Below, piece by piece: positions 14,676 to 24,231 of a stretch of 59,748 nt of DNA. Under the pieces are notes generated by a model, which ran no database searches, had not been told where the DNA came from, and saw only the letters and a list, made by a program, of their open reading frames with translations. The stretch comes from Akkermansia muciniphila (GTDB taxonomy: Bacteria; Verrucomicrobiota; Verrucomicrobiia; Limisphaerales; F1-80-MAGS106). The stretch is taken from assembly GCA_945865375.1 (NCBI GenBank), contig CAMBEJ010000013.1, forward strand, positions 1 to 59,748, given 5' to 3'. Position 1 is the first letter of the stretch; every line of letters starts with the position of its first letter. The translations under genes were made by a program, and so were the position numbers.

Positions 14676-17402
14676 ATGACATTTCTCTCCTCTTTCCCAG
14701 CGACGCTGCTCCTCGCGCTCACCGTTGTTCAAGCTCAGATTCCACAGCCCACGGACGCGCCGAAGCCGCTGACGCCGGAGCAGAGCGCGGCGGCGTTCAA
14801 GCTGCCTGCTGGCTTTCGCATGGAAGTGGTTGCCAGCGAGCCGCTCATCGCGTCGCCTTCGGCCGTGTGCTGGGACGAACGCGGGCGAATGTTCGTGAGC
14901 GAATTGCACGGCTACAATCTCGCGGGCCAGCTCGACATCGAGGAACTGAACAAGACCGGGAATCTCGACACGCAGGTGCGCCGGGTGCAGGCGGACGAAA
15001 AGTTCAGGAAGACGGCGGAGCGCAGCACCTACGGCGTGGTAAAAATGCTGCGCGACACGAATGGTGACGGCCGCATGGATGTGGCCGAGGTGTGGTCCAC
15101 GAATCTGCCGCCCGCTTACGGCCTCGTTCCCGCGCGCGGCGGCGTGATTGTGGCGTGCGCGCCGGACATCGTGTTCCTCGCCGACCGTGACGGCGATGGC
15201 GTGGCCGAGGTGCGCGAAACGCTCTTCACCGGATTCGGCACCGGCGAGCTCGAACGCGGCATCAACGCGCCGCAATGGGCGGGGGACGGCTGGATCTACT
15301 TCGGTCGCGGCTGGGGCGGCGGGCCAATCACCGGACCGAAACTCGCGTCGCCCGTCACGCTGCCGAATACGGATTTTCGCATTCGCGCCGACGGCAGCGC
15401 AATCGAACCGCTGACCGGCGGCACGCACACCTTCGGGTTCGCCATGACGGAGGCGGGCGACCGTTTCACGGTGAACACGACCGTGCCCGGCATCTACATC
15501 GCGCCGCTGCCATGGCGTTATCTCGTGCGCAATCCCGATGCCGCCGCTTCCTCGCTCGAAGCCGCGACTGGCGACCGTCGCGCTTACTCGATTTCCAAGC
15601 CGCATCCGTGGCGGAGCAAGCGCGCGACTGACCCGGAGTATTTCAAATACTACAACTCGCGTTACGGCGCGGCCGAGAGCGAGGCCGACGGCTGGTTCAC
15701 CGCCGCGTGCGGCCCGATGATTTACCAGGACCACACGTTGCCCGGATTGCGCGGTCAGTATTTCGTCTGCGAACCATCCGGCAATCTCATCCATCGCGCA
15801 GTCATCGAGGCTGACGGCCCGGCCCTGAAACTTGTCCGCGCGCCCGGCGAAGCGAAGTCCGAGTTCGCCGCCACCAGGGATCAGTGGAGTCACCCAATGA
15901 ACCTCACGCACGGGCCGGACGGCTCGATTTGGATCACCGACTACTACCGCGAAATCATCGAGGACTATTCGGCCATCCCGCGCCATCTCCAGCAACAATA
16001 CGGGCTTTACGCCGGCCACGACCGCGGCCGCATCTACCGTCTCACGCACCAGGATGCGCCGCGCGCGCCGTCGGCAGACTTGAGCGCGCTGGACACGAAC
16101 GCGCTCGTCCGGGAATGTGCCAGCCCGCTCTTCTGGCGTCGGCAGACTGCGCAACGGCTGCTCGTCGAACGCAGCGATAAGAAGGTCGCGCCCACGTTGC
16201 GTGAACTGTTGGCCAACAAGCACGCCGAGACCTCCACGCTCATCACCGCGCTCCGCACACTTGAACAACTTGGCGCGCCCACGCCGCGCGACGTGCAGCT
16301 ATTCATCACTCACGCCGACGCCAACGTCCGCATCCACGCGCTCCAACTCGCCGACCGTTGGTTCGCCCAGGACGCGGGCCGCGCGTTGCTCGACGCCACC
16401 TTGAAGGCCGCGCGCACGGAGCAAAATCCCCGCGTGCAGATCCAGTTCGCCCTCAGCCTCGGCGAAGCTCGTGACCCGCGCGCCTTCCCCCTGCTCGCAC
16501 GTTTCGCTCGCGAACACCTTGCCGTCCGCTGGATGGACGCGGCGGTGTTGTCATCACTCCACGGACGCGGCGCGGAGATGCTGACCGAACTGCTGCGCGA
16601 GCCGGGCGGCTCCGCCAAGTTCCTCCCCCCGCTCGCGGAATCCATCGCCGCGCGCCGCGACGAACCCGAACTCACACGTGCGCTCAACCTTGTCGCCACG
16701 GCGCCGCCGGGCACACAAACCGTCGTGCTCAACGCGCTGGTGAAAGGCCGAAAGAACGCTCCGCGCAAACCGCTCGGCGACAAATCCGGGCGCGCATCGC
16801 TCGCGTCCTTGGCCGCGAGTTCCAATGCCGAAGTGCGTCAGGCCACGCGCGCGCTTGAGGACACTTTCATTGCGGCGGCGACAGACGACGAAGGCCTCGT
16901 GCCCTCCGGCCAGTTGCCGACTTTGGAAACCATCAGCGACGAGACCTTCCGCAAATTCGCCGCCGCGCTCACCGGCCCGCGCGACCTCAAGCGCGGCCAC
17001 GAATGGTTCGTCGCGGCCTGCGCCACCTGTCATCGTATCGGCAAGGAAGGCCACGATGTCGGCCCGGATTTGCTCGGCCAGCTCGGCATGGCGGAGGAGG
17101 CCTTGTTGAAGGAAATCCTCATGCCGAGCGAACGCATCCGCCCCGGCTACGAGACCACGCTCGTGCAGATGGCCGACCGCAGGGCCATCACCGGCATCCT
17201 GAAGGACGACGGCGCGACAAGCCTGACCCTGGCGCTGCCGAACGGCGTCGATCAAGTTCTGCTGCGCAAGGACGTGACCGGTGTGCGCCGCCTCGCGACC
17301 TCGTTGATGCCCTCGTTCGCCGAAGCCCTCCCGCCCGCCGAAGTGGCGAACGTCCTGGCGTGGCTGCGGAGCAATCTCGGCACACCGGTCCCGCGGAAAT
17401 GA
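14676..17402 (+). CDS. PVC-type haem-binding membrane-bound dehydrogenase (propeller-HEAT-CxxCH)
   Basis: A 908-residue exported protein with signal peptide MTFLSSFPATLLLALTVVQA. Residues 40-460 form the PVC membrane-bound dehydrogenase propeller (GFRMEVVASEPLIASPSAVCWDE, DTNGDGRMDVAEV, DRDGDGVAEVRE). Residues about 470-760 are HEAT-like alpha repeats. The end is the Pirellula/Verrucomicrobium haem domain with CATCHRIGKEGHDVGPDL (haem Cys at about 782) and a C-terminal VANVLAWLRS helix. The likely role is oxidation of a sugar or alcohol outside the cytoplasm with electrons passed to the bound haem. Three relatives, one of them broken, lie within 15 kb downstream. Confidence 0.9.
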   Translation: MTFLSSFPATLLLALTVVQAQIPQPTDAPKPLTPEQSAAAFKLPAGFRMEVVASEPLIASPSAVCWDERGRMFVSELHGYNLAGQLDIEELNKTGNLDTQVRRVQADEKFRKTAERSTYGVVKMLRDTNGDGRMDVAEVWSTNLPPAYGLVPARGGVIVACAPDIVFLADRDGDGVAEVRETLFTGFGTGELERGINAPQWAGDGWIYFGRGWGGGPITGPKLASPVTLPNTDFRIRADGSAIEPLTGGTHTFGFAMTEAGDRFTVNTTVPGIYIAPLPWRYLVRNPDAAASSLEAATGDRRAYSISKPHPWRSKRATDPEYFKYYNSRYGAAESEADGWFTAACGPMIYQDHTLPGLRGQYFVCEPSGNLIHRAVIEADGPALKLVRAPGEAKSEFAATRDQWSHPMNLTHGPDGSIWITDYYREIIEDYSAIPRHLQQQYGLYAGHDRGRIYRLTHQDAPRAPSADLSALDTNALVRECASPLFWRRQTAQRLLVERSDKKVAPTLRELLANKHAETSTLITALRTLEQLGAPTPRDVQLFITHADANVRIHALQLADRWFAQDAGRALLDATLKAARTEQNPRVQIQFALSLGEARDPRAFPLLARFAREHLAVRWMDAAVLSSLHGRGAEMLTELLREPGGSAKFLPPLAESIAARRDEPELTRALNLVATAPPGTQTVVLNALVKGRKNAPRKPLGDKSGRASLASLAASSNAEVRQATRALEDTFIAAATDDEGLVPSGQLPTLETISDETFRKFAAALTGPRDLKRGHEWFVAACATCHRIGKEGHDVGPDLLGQLGMAEEALLKEILMPSERIRPGYETTLVQMADRRAITGILKDDGATSLTLALPNGVDQVLLRKDVTGVRRLATSLMPSFAEALPPAEVANVLAWLRSNLGTPVPRK

Positions 17403-17855
17403 AAGCTCGGCTCACATCCGCATTGTCTCCGGCGTTCTCCATGCCCGCAGTTTGCCAGACAGTGAATGATGCGCCGAAAACCAGGATATCAGTCGGGCCG
17501 ACGGGCGCGCGGTTCGATGATTGCGAACTCGATTCAACGGACAACGTGGTGCGGTTTGGGAAGCGAGATTTTAGCACAGAGATTGGGAGAACACAGAGAG
17601 CGTCCCCCTCTGTGTCCTCCGAAACTCTGCGCTCAGAACCTCAGTCCCCTTTATGGATTCAAGGCTCGGCCAAGCGTGCTCAGAACTCTGTCGATCGGAA
17701 CTTGCGATCCGGCGAAAGCAGCCGGAAGGTCGTCGTTAATGAACCTGATGGAAAAGAACTCGCCGTCATCCGCACCGGGTCAAAAGCACGGCTTTCCGCG
17801 CAGCCGCAGAATCGCCGCACGAGGCCCGCTGAGTAGCCATTATCAAGACCCCTTT
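17403..17855. other. Intergenic region, no convincing gene
   Basis: About 450 bases between two exported-protein genes. An open frame from 17399 to 17836 overlaps the previous stop as ATGA, but its translation has low complexity, no signal peptide and no family motif. A short GPTGARF resembles the start region of the gene at 19359, so a trace of an old duplicate is possible. The middle is occupied by an inverted repeat (17574-17637). Confidence 0.5.
17574..17637. repeat. Inverted repeat of the cacagag/ctctgtg family
   Basis: Imperfect arms of about 29 bases face each other: the left begins TTTAGCACAGAGATTGGG and ends AACACAGAG; the right begins CTCTGTGTCCTCC and ends CTCTGCGCTCA. The loop is about 8 bases. 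The CAGAG core, spacing and intergenic position resemble the element at 4749-4831, suggesting two members of one dispersed family. Confidence 0.7.
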
Positions 17856-19208
17856 ATGACCCCATTACGGCTGATTCCCCTGATGCTGGCGGGATTTGCG
17901 ATCCTGACGATGACAGGGAACGCCCTCGCCGAAGACTGGCCGCAGTGGCTGGGACCCAGGCGGGATGGCGTCTGGCGTGAATCCGGGATCGTCGATCGGT
18001 TTCCGACCAACGGACTCAAGGGCGCCTGGCGCACGCCCGTAGCCGGCGGTTACAGCGCGCCCGCAGTGGCTGGTGGGCGTGTAATCATCACGGACAGGCT
18101 CGCCACCACCAACCTTGTGGCGCCGGCCGGTCCGCTGGACCGCTCGAAGGTTCCTGGACGGGAGCGGGTGACCTGCCTGCAAGAAGACACCGGCAAAGTG
18201 CTTTGGACTCACGACTACGACTGTCCTTACGATCTCGCTTATCCATCGGGTCCCCGCGCGATGCCCCAGATCGACGACGACCGCGTCTATACCCTTGGTT
18301 CGGACGGCCATCTTTTGTGCCTGAAGCTCGCCACCGGCAAGGTGCTTTGGCAGCACCATTTTCCCTCGGGTTACGGGATTCCAACGCAATTGTGGGGCGT
18401 GGCTTCGACGCCGCTCATCGATTCCCACCGCCTGATCTGCCAAGTCGGCGGCGCCGGGCAATCGACCGTCGCCTTCGACAAGCACACAGGCCGTGAACTC
18501 TGGCGCTCGCTGGACGCCAAGGAGCCGGGCTACTCATCGCCGATCCTGATCCAATCGGCCGGTGTACCGCAGCTGATCGTCTGGGATACCGCGGCCATCA
18601 GTTCACTAAATCCTGAAACGGGAAAGACGTACTGGTCGGAGCCGTTTCCCACGAAGTTGGGACACGCCATCGCGACGCCCCGGTTTGTGGACGGACGATT
18701 GTTCATCACCTCGTTCTTCGACGGCTCACTCATGCTCCAGCTGGATCCGCAGAGGCCCGCCGCTAGCCAGCTCTGGCGGCGCAAGGGCAAGAATGAAAAC
18801 CGCCCCGACAGCCTGCACGGACTGATGAGCACACCATTCGTGGTGGACGGTTACATTTACGGAGTTTGCGGCCACGGAGAACTCCGATGCCTCAAGGCGG
18901 ACACCGGCGACCAAGTTTGGCAGACCCTGGCGACGACAACCCGCGACGGCAAGCCGACCCGTTGGGCGACGGCATTTCTTACCCGTCACGCGGACCGCTT
19001 CTTCCTTTGGAACGACCAGGGAGAGTTGATTCTCGCGAAACTGACTCCGGCCGGTTTCGAAGAATTGTCGCGCACGCAGCTCCTGGAGCCGACCAGCCAA
19101 GCGGGCAATCGGGCGGTGGTCTGGTCGAACCCAGCTTTCGCGAACGGCCATGTCCTTCTACGCAACGACCGGGAATTGATCCGCGTCGACCTGCGGCGCG
19201 ACCGATAA
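17856..19208 (+). CDS. PQQ-like beta-propeller repeat protein, exported
   Basis: The frame opens at 17466, but the ATG at 17856 begins a signal peptide (MTPLRLIPLMLAGFAIL...NALA), giving 450 residues. The mature start EDWPQWLGPRRDGVW is the hallmark opening of PVC PQQ-like quinoprotein-family propellers. Blades follow with typical DTGKVLWTHDYD, KLATGKVLWQHHF, DKHTGRELWRS and NPETGKTYWSEPF patterns. True PQQ-dependent alcohol dehydrogenase residues and a haem domain are not seen, so catalysis is doubtful; a scaffold or ligand-binding role is possible. A related protein is at 37115. Confidence 0.85.
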   Translation: MTPLRLIPLMLAGFAILTMTGNALAEDWPQWLGPRRDGVWRESGIVDRFPTNGLKGAWRTPVAGGYSAPAVAGGRVIITDRLATTNLVAPAGPLDRSKVPGRERVTCLQEDTGKVLWTHDYDCPYDLAYPSGPRAMPQIDDDRVYTLGSDGHLLCLKLATGKVLWQHHFPSGYGIPTQLWGVASTPLIDSHRLICQVGGAGQSTVAFDKHTGRELWRSLDAKEPGYSSPILIQSAGVPQLIVWDTAAISSLNPETGKTYWSEPFPTKLGHAIATPRFVDGRLFITSFFDGSLMLQLDPQRPAASQLWRRKGKNENRPDSLHGLMSTPFVVDGYIYGVCGHGELRCLKADTGDQVWQTLATTTRDGKPTRWATAFLTRHADRFFLWNDQGELILAKLTPAGFEELSRTQLLEPTSQAGNRAVVWSNPAFANGHVLLRNDRELIRVDLRRDR

Positions 19209-19222
19209 CACGCATTGCCTAC

Positions 19223-19236
19223 GGGAAACGTTTCCC
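19223..19236. promoter_or_regulatory. Candidate LacI/GalR-type operator (perfect palindrome)
   Basis: GGGAAACGTTTCCC is a perfect 14-base palindrome with the central CG and AAACGTTT core typical of LacI-family operators. It lies 123 bases before the broken dehydrogenase start at 19359. A second, imperfect copy is at 19268-19283. No LacI-family regulator is encoded in this window. Confidence 0.55.
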
Positions 19237-19267
19237 ATAAGCTGTGGACCTCTTTGACCCATTCACG

Positions 19268-19283
19268 GGGGAAACGATTGCCC
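19268..19283. promoter_or_regulatory. Second, imperfect LacI-type operator-like site
   Basis: GGGGAAACGATTGCCC shares the GGGAAACG half of the palindrome at 19223, with 5 of 7 arm positions symmetric about the CG. The centres are about 46 bases apart, roughly four and a half helical turns. It lies 76 bases before the start of the broken dehydrogenase gene. Confidence 0.4.
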
Positions 19284-19358
19284 GCCGCGTGACCGGCTTG
19301 TCCGCAACCTGCGGGACAAGGACACTTTGCTGATTCGATATTCAAACACATCCAACCC

Positions 19359-21223
19359 ATGAAACTGAACCAGCATCTCATCCTCCCCGCTCTGCTCGGT
19401 GTCGTCCTCGTCGCGCAGGCCGCTGACCAGCCTTGGTTCACGCGTCATCTCGTCGGGATGGAAGTCGGGCCGACAGGCGCGCAGTTCGGGCACAGTGATT
19501 CCGGCGATGTTCGTTACGCCGCGCGGTTCGATGGGCGCGAGATTGTCAGGCGCTGCGTCGCCGCGCACAGCGAGTATCTGGTGCTGTGGGTGCGCGATGG
19601 CGATTACGCCTATTACGACTCGAAGCTGTTGCCCAAGGCGCCCGGTCTTGGCGCCCGCGACCCGTTGCGCGAGGCGATGGACGAGACGCAGCTTTCGCAC
19701 CCGGTTGCCTTCTGCCCTGATGAACTAGGGCGCTTTTATGTTTCCGAATCATTTCGGTTCACTGACCCCAGCGGCGCCTGGACTGATATCCGTCCGCACC
19801 TCGACTGGCTGGATGAGGATCTGGCATGCCGCAGTTTGGAGGATCGGCGAAGAATATATGTCGCCCGTCTCGGTGAAAGGCTTCCGGAGTGGACGAAGTT
19901 CAGCGAGCGCGTCCGCCTGATCGAGGGTCGCGACGGGGACGGCCGAGCCGACCATGACGCGGTGTTCGCCGAAGGGTTCAACGATCTGCTGGACGGAACT
20001 GCCTCCGGCGTTCTGGCGCGCAAGGGGAACGTCTGGTTTACCTGGTAGAAGGCGGAGACAGCGGGTGGCGCGTGGGGTTTCAACACCTCACCTATCCCGT
20101 TCCACTGAGACCCTGGGCCGCCGAAAAGCTCTGGCATCCCGCTTGGAAAGGACAGTCGGCGGCCATCGTGGTGCCCGTGGTGAACTTCACGCAGGGCCCC
20201 TCCGGGCTGGCCTATTGTCCGGGAACGGGACTTGGCTCCAACTACGAACACTATTTTCTCGTCTGCGATTTCAAGGGCGAAGGCGGCGGGATTCACTCCC
20301 TGTCGGTGCGGCCGAATGGAGCTTCGTTTGAGCTGGTGAATCCGGCGCATTTTATCTGGCGCATTCCCGCGACCGATGTCGAGTTCGCACCGGATGGTTC
20401 GGTTTACGATTGCACATGGAACGGCAACATCAACGCGCAGAGCAAGGCTTACATCTACAAGATCATCGATCCGCGCGTGAGTGGCGATCCGCTGGTGGCG
20501 AAGACACAGCGAGCGATCGCCGGGGGAATGACGCGTCGGAATGAAACGCAACTGACGCAATGGCTCGGTCACCCGGACCTGCGCGTGCGGCGCGAGGCGC
20601 AGTTCGAACTGGTGGAGCGAGGCGCTCCGTCCGTGGCGGCCTTCGAGGGGGCGTTGCAGCACCAGACGAACACTCTTCCCCGGCTGCAGCTCGATGTTTT
20701 GGAGGCGGCGGGTCTGCGGCCGACGTTGAAGGCGTCGGTGGCCCGCTACCATGACGGGCTGAACCGAAAGGGAATTCTCGCCCCTTACCGGGAGACCTTG
20801 GCGGGCGGGAACGCCATCGCCGGTCGCAAGATATTCCAGGAACGCCCGGACGTTTCGTGCGTCCGCTGTCACAAGATCGGAAACGACGGCGGCGACGTGG
20901 GTCCCAACCTTGCCGGCATCGGTCAGAAACAGCCACGCGAGTATCTGCTCGAATCGCTCGTTGCGCCGAACGCCAAGATCGCCCCCGGCTTCGAGGGCGT
21001 CACTCTGACGATGAAGATCGGCACGCTCCACGCGGGATCGGTCAAACAGGAGACGTCAGACGAGCTCGTGCTGAATTCGCCCGAGGAAGGATTCCTGACT
21101 CTCCGCAAGAGCGACATCACCGACCGGCAGCGCGGCCTGTCCGGAATGCCGGAGGGCGTAGGCCAGATGCTGAGCAAGCGGGACCTGCGTGATCTGATTG
21201 AATTCCTCACCACTTTGAAATAA
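19359..21223 (+). pseudogene. Broken PVC-type haem-binding dehydrogenase
   Basis: Two frames together represent one gene. The first (19359-20048) has a signal peptide (MKLNQHLILPALLGVVLVAQA), the dehydrogenase N-terminus and the phrase GVLARKGNVWFT, then stops. The second (conserved from about 20040, GGDSGWRVG) has the last propeller blades, a short HEAT part and the haem domain CVRCHKIGNDGGDVGPNL, ending at 21223. The propeller middle normally between these phrases (about 100 or more residues) is missing, and the frame changes at the join, which indicates a deletion. The HEAT region is also far shorter than in neighbours, so a second, in-frame deletion is likely. A C-terminal half translated from an internal start cannot be excluded, but it would lack a signal peptide. 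Confidence 0.85.
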
Positions 21224-21249
21224 AATAGAGGATTGCGCCACCAAGAATC

Positions 21250-24231
21250 ATGAAGTGCCGACCCGATAACACCGAGCAGTTGGAATGCGAGCCGCACCCT
21301 CCTGCTCACGTTCCCGGCTGCGACTGCCTTGGGAATCGTTGCTTTAAAGAAGTGATCCTGCTCATCGTGCTCTGGACAACCGTTTGGAGCGCATCCGCTG
21401 CAGCGGCTTTCGACTACGACGTTTTCCTCCAAGGCGTGCGCGTGCCGCCGGAGTTCTCTATCGAGCTCGCCGCCGGCGAACCGTTGCTCCGCTTCCCGAT
21501 GTTTGCGTGCTTCGATGACAAGGGCCGACTCTATGTCGCCGAGTCATCAGGCAAGGATCTCTATGCCGGACTCAAAAAGCTCACGCAAGATTGCCGCGTG
21601 CTGCGACTTGAGGATGCGGATGGCGACGGGCGTTTCGAGAAGGCAACCGTGTTCCAGGATCACGTCACGTTCCCAATGGGCCTTGCGTGGCACGAAGGAC
21701 GGCTTTATCTGGCCGATCCTCCCGACATCATCGCGCTCACGGATGCGGATGGCGACGGGCGCGCGGACAAGCGTGAGATTATCCTCAGCGGCTTTGGTCA
21801 CACGGACAACGGCAGCCTGCACGGGGTCACCTTCGGCCCGGACGGCCTGCTCTACTTCACGATGGGCGAACCGGACGGGTGGAAGCTGCCGCGCGGGGAT
21901 GGGTCCTTTCTCGAAGGCAACTCCGGGGCGCTCTTCCGCTGTCGCCCGGACGGTTCGCGTCCGGAGGTAATCAGTCGTGGCTTCGTGAACCTCGTCGAGG
22001 TCGAGTTCATGCCGGGCGGGGAATTCATCGCCACGGACAACTGGTATCAGATGCCCGCAGGCGGATATCGCGATGCGCTGGTCGATTGCGCGCCGGGCGG
22101 TCTCTACCCGTATCAGCCGGACCGGGGCACACCGCTCCCGCGCACGGGTCTCACGCTGCCGCCCGCGATTCTGCTCCCGGCGGTGGCGCACAGCGGATTG
22201 ACCCGGCTGAGAATGACCGGCTTTCCGAGTGATTGGCGTGACGATCTGTTCGTCGCCGAGCACAACACGCGCAAAGTCACACGCCACGAACTGCGCCGTG
22301 AAGGCTCGACTTTCGCCGCGACGAACGCGGACTTCGCGGTGGGCGAGCATCCGGACTTTCATCCGTCCGACGTGCTGGAAGCGCCCGACGGCTCGCTGCT
22401 CATTGTCGATACCGGTGGCTGGTATGTGGAGCATTGTCCGACGGGCCGCATCCGCGATTCGCGCGCGCCGGGCGGCATCTATCGTGCGCGATGGACGAAG
22501 GCGCATGAGGTGAAGCCTTCGCCCGAAGAGGCGCGCTTCAAGGCGGTTTGGAAACTAAACGGGGAAGAACTCCGCACCCGGCTGGCCGATCCGGACATGA
22601 CGCTGGTGTGCGCCGCAGTGCGCGCCCTGGCGATTCGCGAAGACAAGGCATCCGGGAACGCCCTGGTCGCGCTGCTGGATTCCACGAACGCGCCGGTGCG
22701 TCGCGCAGCCGCCGAGGCGCTGGCGAGATGCGGCTCGCGTGCGCAAGCGCCCAAACTGGTGGCTGCGCTGACCGCCGCCGGCGATGACTTCGAGCAGCAC
22801 GCCTGCATCGCCGCCCTTCTTGCGGTGGTTGATGAAAACTTTGTGCGCGGCTTGCTCGCAAACCCATCGGCGCGAGTCCGCCGCGCCGCGCTGTACCTGC
22901 TCGACCAACCGCCCTTTGAAACACTGCGGTTTGCCGATCTGGTCGCGCCCCTGGGCGACACGGATGCGAGCGTGGGCGCGGCCGCGCGCCGGTTGCTCGC
23001 ACGACACGGCGACTGGGCCGGGGCTGCCCTGCCCTGGTTGCGCGGGCAACTCGCGTCGGCGTCGCTGACGGGCACAAACGAGTCCGCCCTGGGCAGCCTG
23101 CTGGTCGCGTTCCAGATGGACGCCGCCGTTCGCGGCCTGATCACCGAACTGCTCGATCCGGCGGCGCCCACACCCGCGTCCGTCCGCACGTTTCTGCTGA
23201 ATCAACTCCCGGCGCTCGCGGCCCAGAAACCCGAACCGGCCTGGTTGCGGAGCGTTCCATCCGCGCTCGCGGACCCTGCGCTGCGCGTCCCGGCGCTCCA
23301 GGTGGCGGCAGCCTTTCCCCAAGCCGAGTGGGAGCCAACCCTGTTGAAACTGGCCGACGATCCCGCCGTGCCGGTCACGCAACGGTTGCGGGCGGCCCGA
23401 GTCATCTCCCGGCAAGCGACCTTGAGTGAAGCGGTGTTCGCCCTGGCGTTGAACTCACTTGCCACGGAGACCGGACCGGCGGACCGGCTCGCCGCCGTGG
23501 ACCTGCTGGCGCACGCGCGCCTGTCGTCCGGACAATTGCGGCGACTGTTGGAGGCATTGCCACGCAGCGCGGCCGTCGCGCCCGATGCGCTGTTGCCCGC
23601 GCTGCTCCGCGCCGCTGACAACGAGACACGGCCGATCCTGGCCGGGTTTCTTCAGGCCCGGCTCGAGTCCGGCTGGTCGCCGGCACGCGCCACCTTGGAC
23701 CAGGCGCTCGGCATTATTCCGGACGACTCGCCGGCCCGCACTTCCTTGCTGGCCGTGTGGGAACACAACAACGCCACCATGCTGAGGCGTCTGGGCGAGT
23801 TCAAGCCGTTGCTCACCGGCGGCGATGCGGCGCGCGGGCGCGAGTGGTTCGCCACCGCGACGTGCGCCGGCTGTCACCGCATCGGCGAGCGTGGCGGCAC
23901 CGTCGGTCCCGACCTCACCCGCGTTGGTGCAATTCGTTCCGGCGGTGATCTGTTGGAGTCCATTCTTTATCCGAGCAGCTCGTTCGCACAGGGCTTCGAG
24001 CCTTACCTGCTCATGCGCCGCGATGGTGAGGAAGTTTCCGGCACGCTGGTCGCGCAAGGACCCGAGGGTGTGAGCCTGCGTGACGTGGCCGGAGTCATTC
24101 AACGGGTGCGCGCCGGCGACATCGTCTCGCTCAAACGGCAGCAGCTCTCCGCCATGCCGGAGGGTTTGGAGCAACTGCTCACGCGCGACCAGTTCCGCGA
24201 TCTGCTCGCGTATTTGCAAAGCCTCAAATGA
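21250..24231 (+). CDS. PVC-type haem-binding membrane-bound dehydrogenase
   Basis: A 993-residue protein with the full family layout. The hydrophobic export segment (VILLIVLWTTVWSASA) starts about 34 residues in, so a GTG at 21352 may be the true start. The propeller (about 55-420) contains DADGDGRFEKATVF, LTDADGDGRADKREI and LHGVTFGPDGLLYFT. HEAT repeats span about 430-840. The haem domain CAGCHRIGERGGTVGPDL lies near residue 872, followed by MPEGLEQLLTRDQFRDLLAYL. It is the intact neighbour of the broken relative just upstream. Its stop overlaps the sialidase-like start as ATGA, indicating coupled translation of a dehydrogenase with a glycan-acting protein. Confidence 0.9.
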   Translation: MKCRPDNTEQLECEPHPPAHVPGCDCLGNRCFKEVILLIVLWTTVWSASAAAAFDYDVFLQGVRVPPEFSIELAAGEPLLRFPMFACFDDKGRLYVAESSGKDLYAGLKKLTQDCRVLRLEDADGDGRFEKATVFQDHVTFPMGLAWHEGRLYLADPPDIIALTDADGDGRADKREIILSGFGHTDNGSLHGVTFGPDGLLYFTMGEPDGWKLPRGDGSFLEGNSGALFRCRPDGSRPEVISRGFVNLVEVEFMPGGEFIATDNWYQMPAGGYRDALVDCAPGGLYPYQPDRGTPLPRTGLTLPPAILLPAVAHSGLTRLRMTGFPSDWRDDLFVAEHNTRKVTRHELRREGSTFAATNADFAVGEHPDFHPSDVLEAPDGSLLIVDTGGWYVEHCPTGRIRDSRAPGGIYRARWTKAHEVKPSPEEARFKAVWKLNGEELRTRLADPDMTLVCAAVRALAIREDKASGNALVALLDSTNAPVRRAAAEALARCGSRAQAPKLVAALTAAGDDFEQHACIAALLAVVDENFVRGLLANPSARVRRAALYLLDQPPFETLRFADLVAPLGDTDASVGAAARRLLARHGDWAGAALPWLRGQLASASLTGTNESALGSLLVAFQMDAAVRGLITELLDPAAPTPASVRTFLLNQLPALAAQKPEPAWLRSVPSALADPALRVPALQVAAAFPQAEWEPTLLKLADDPAVPVTQRLRAARVISRQATLSEAVFALALNSLATETGPADRLAAVDLLAHARLSSGQLRRLLEALPRSAAVAPDALLPALLRAADNETRPILAGFLQARLESGWSPARATLDQALGIIPDDSPARTSLLAVWEHNNATMLRRLGEFKPLLTGGDAARGREWFATATCAGCHRIGERGGTVGPDLTRVGAIRSGGDLLESILYPSSSFAQGFEPYLLMRRDGEEVSGTLVAQGPEGVSLRDVAGVIQRVRAGDIVSLKRQQLSAMPEGLEQLLTRDQFRDLLAYLQSLK

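Noticed and set aside
14595-16268. 557-codon minus-strand frame
   Set aside because: Opposite the dehydrogenase at 14676, no motif; shadow frame.
17399-17836. ORF overlapping the previous stop as ATGA
   Set aside because: No signal peptide, no family motif, and it runs through an inverted repeat; treated as intergenic.
17856-19208. True PQQ alcohol dehydrogenase
   Set aside because: Propeller pattern matches, but the catalytic Asp/calcium site pattern and a haem domain are not visible.
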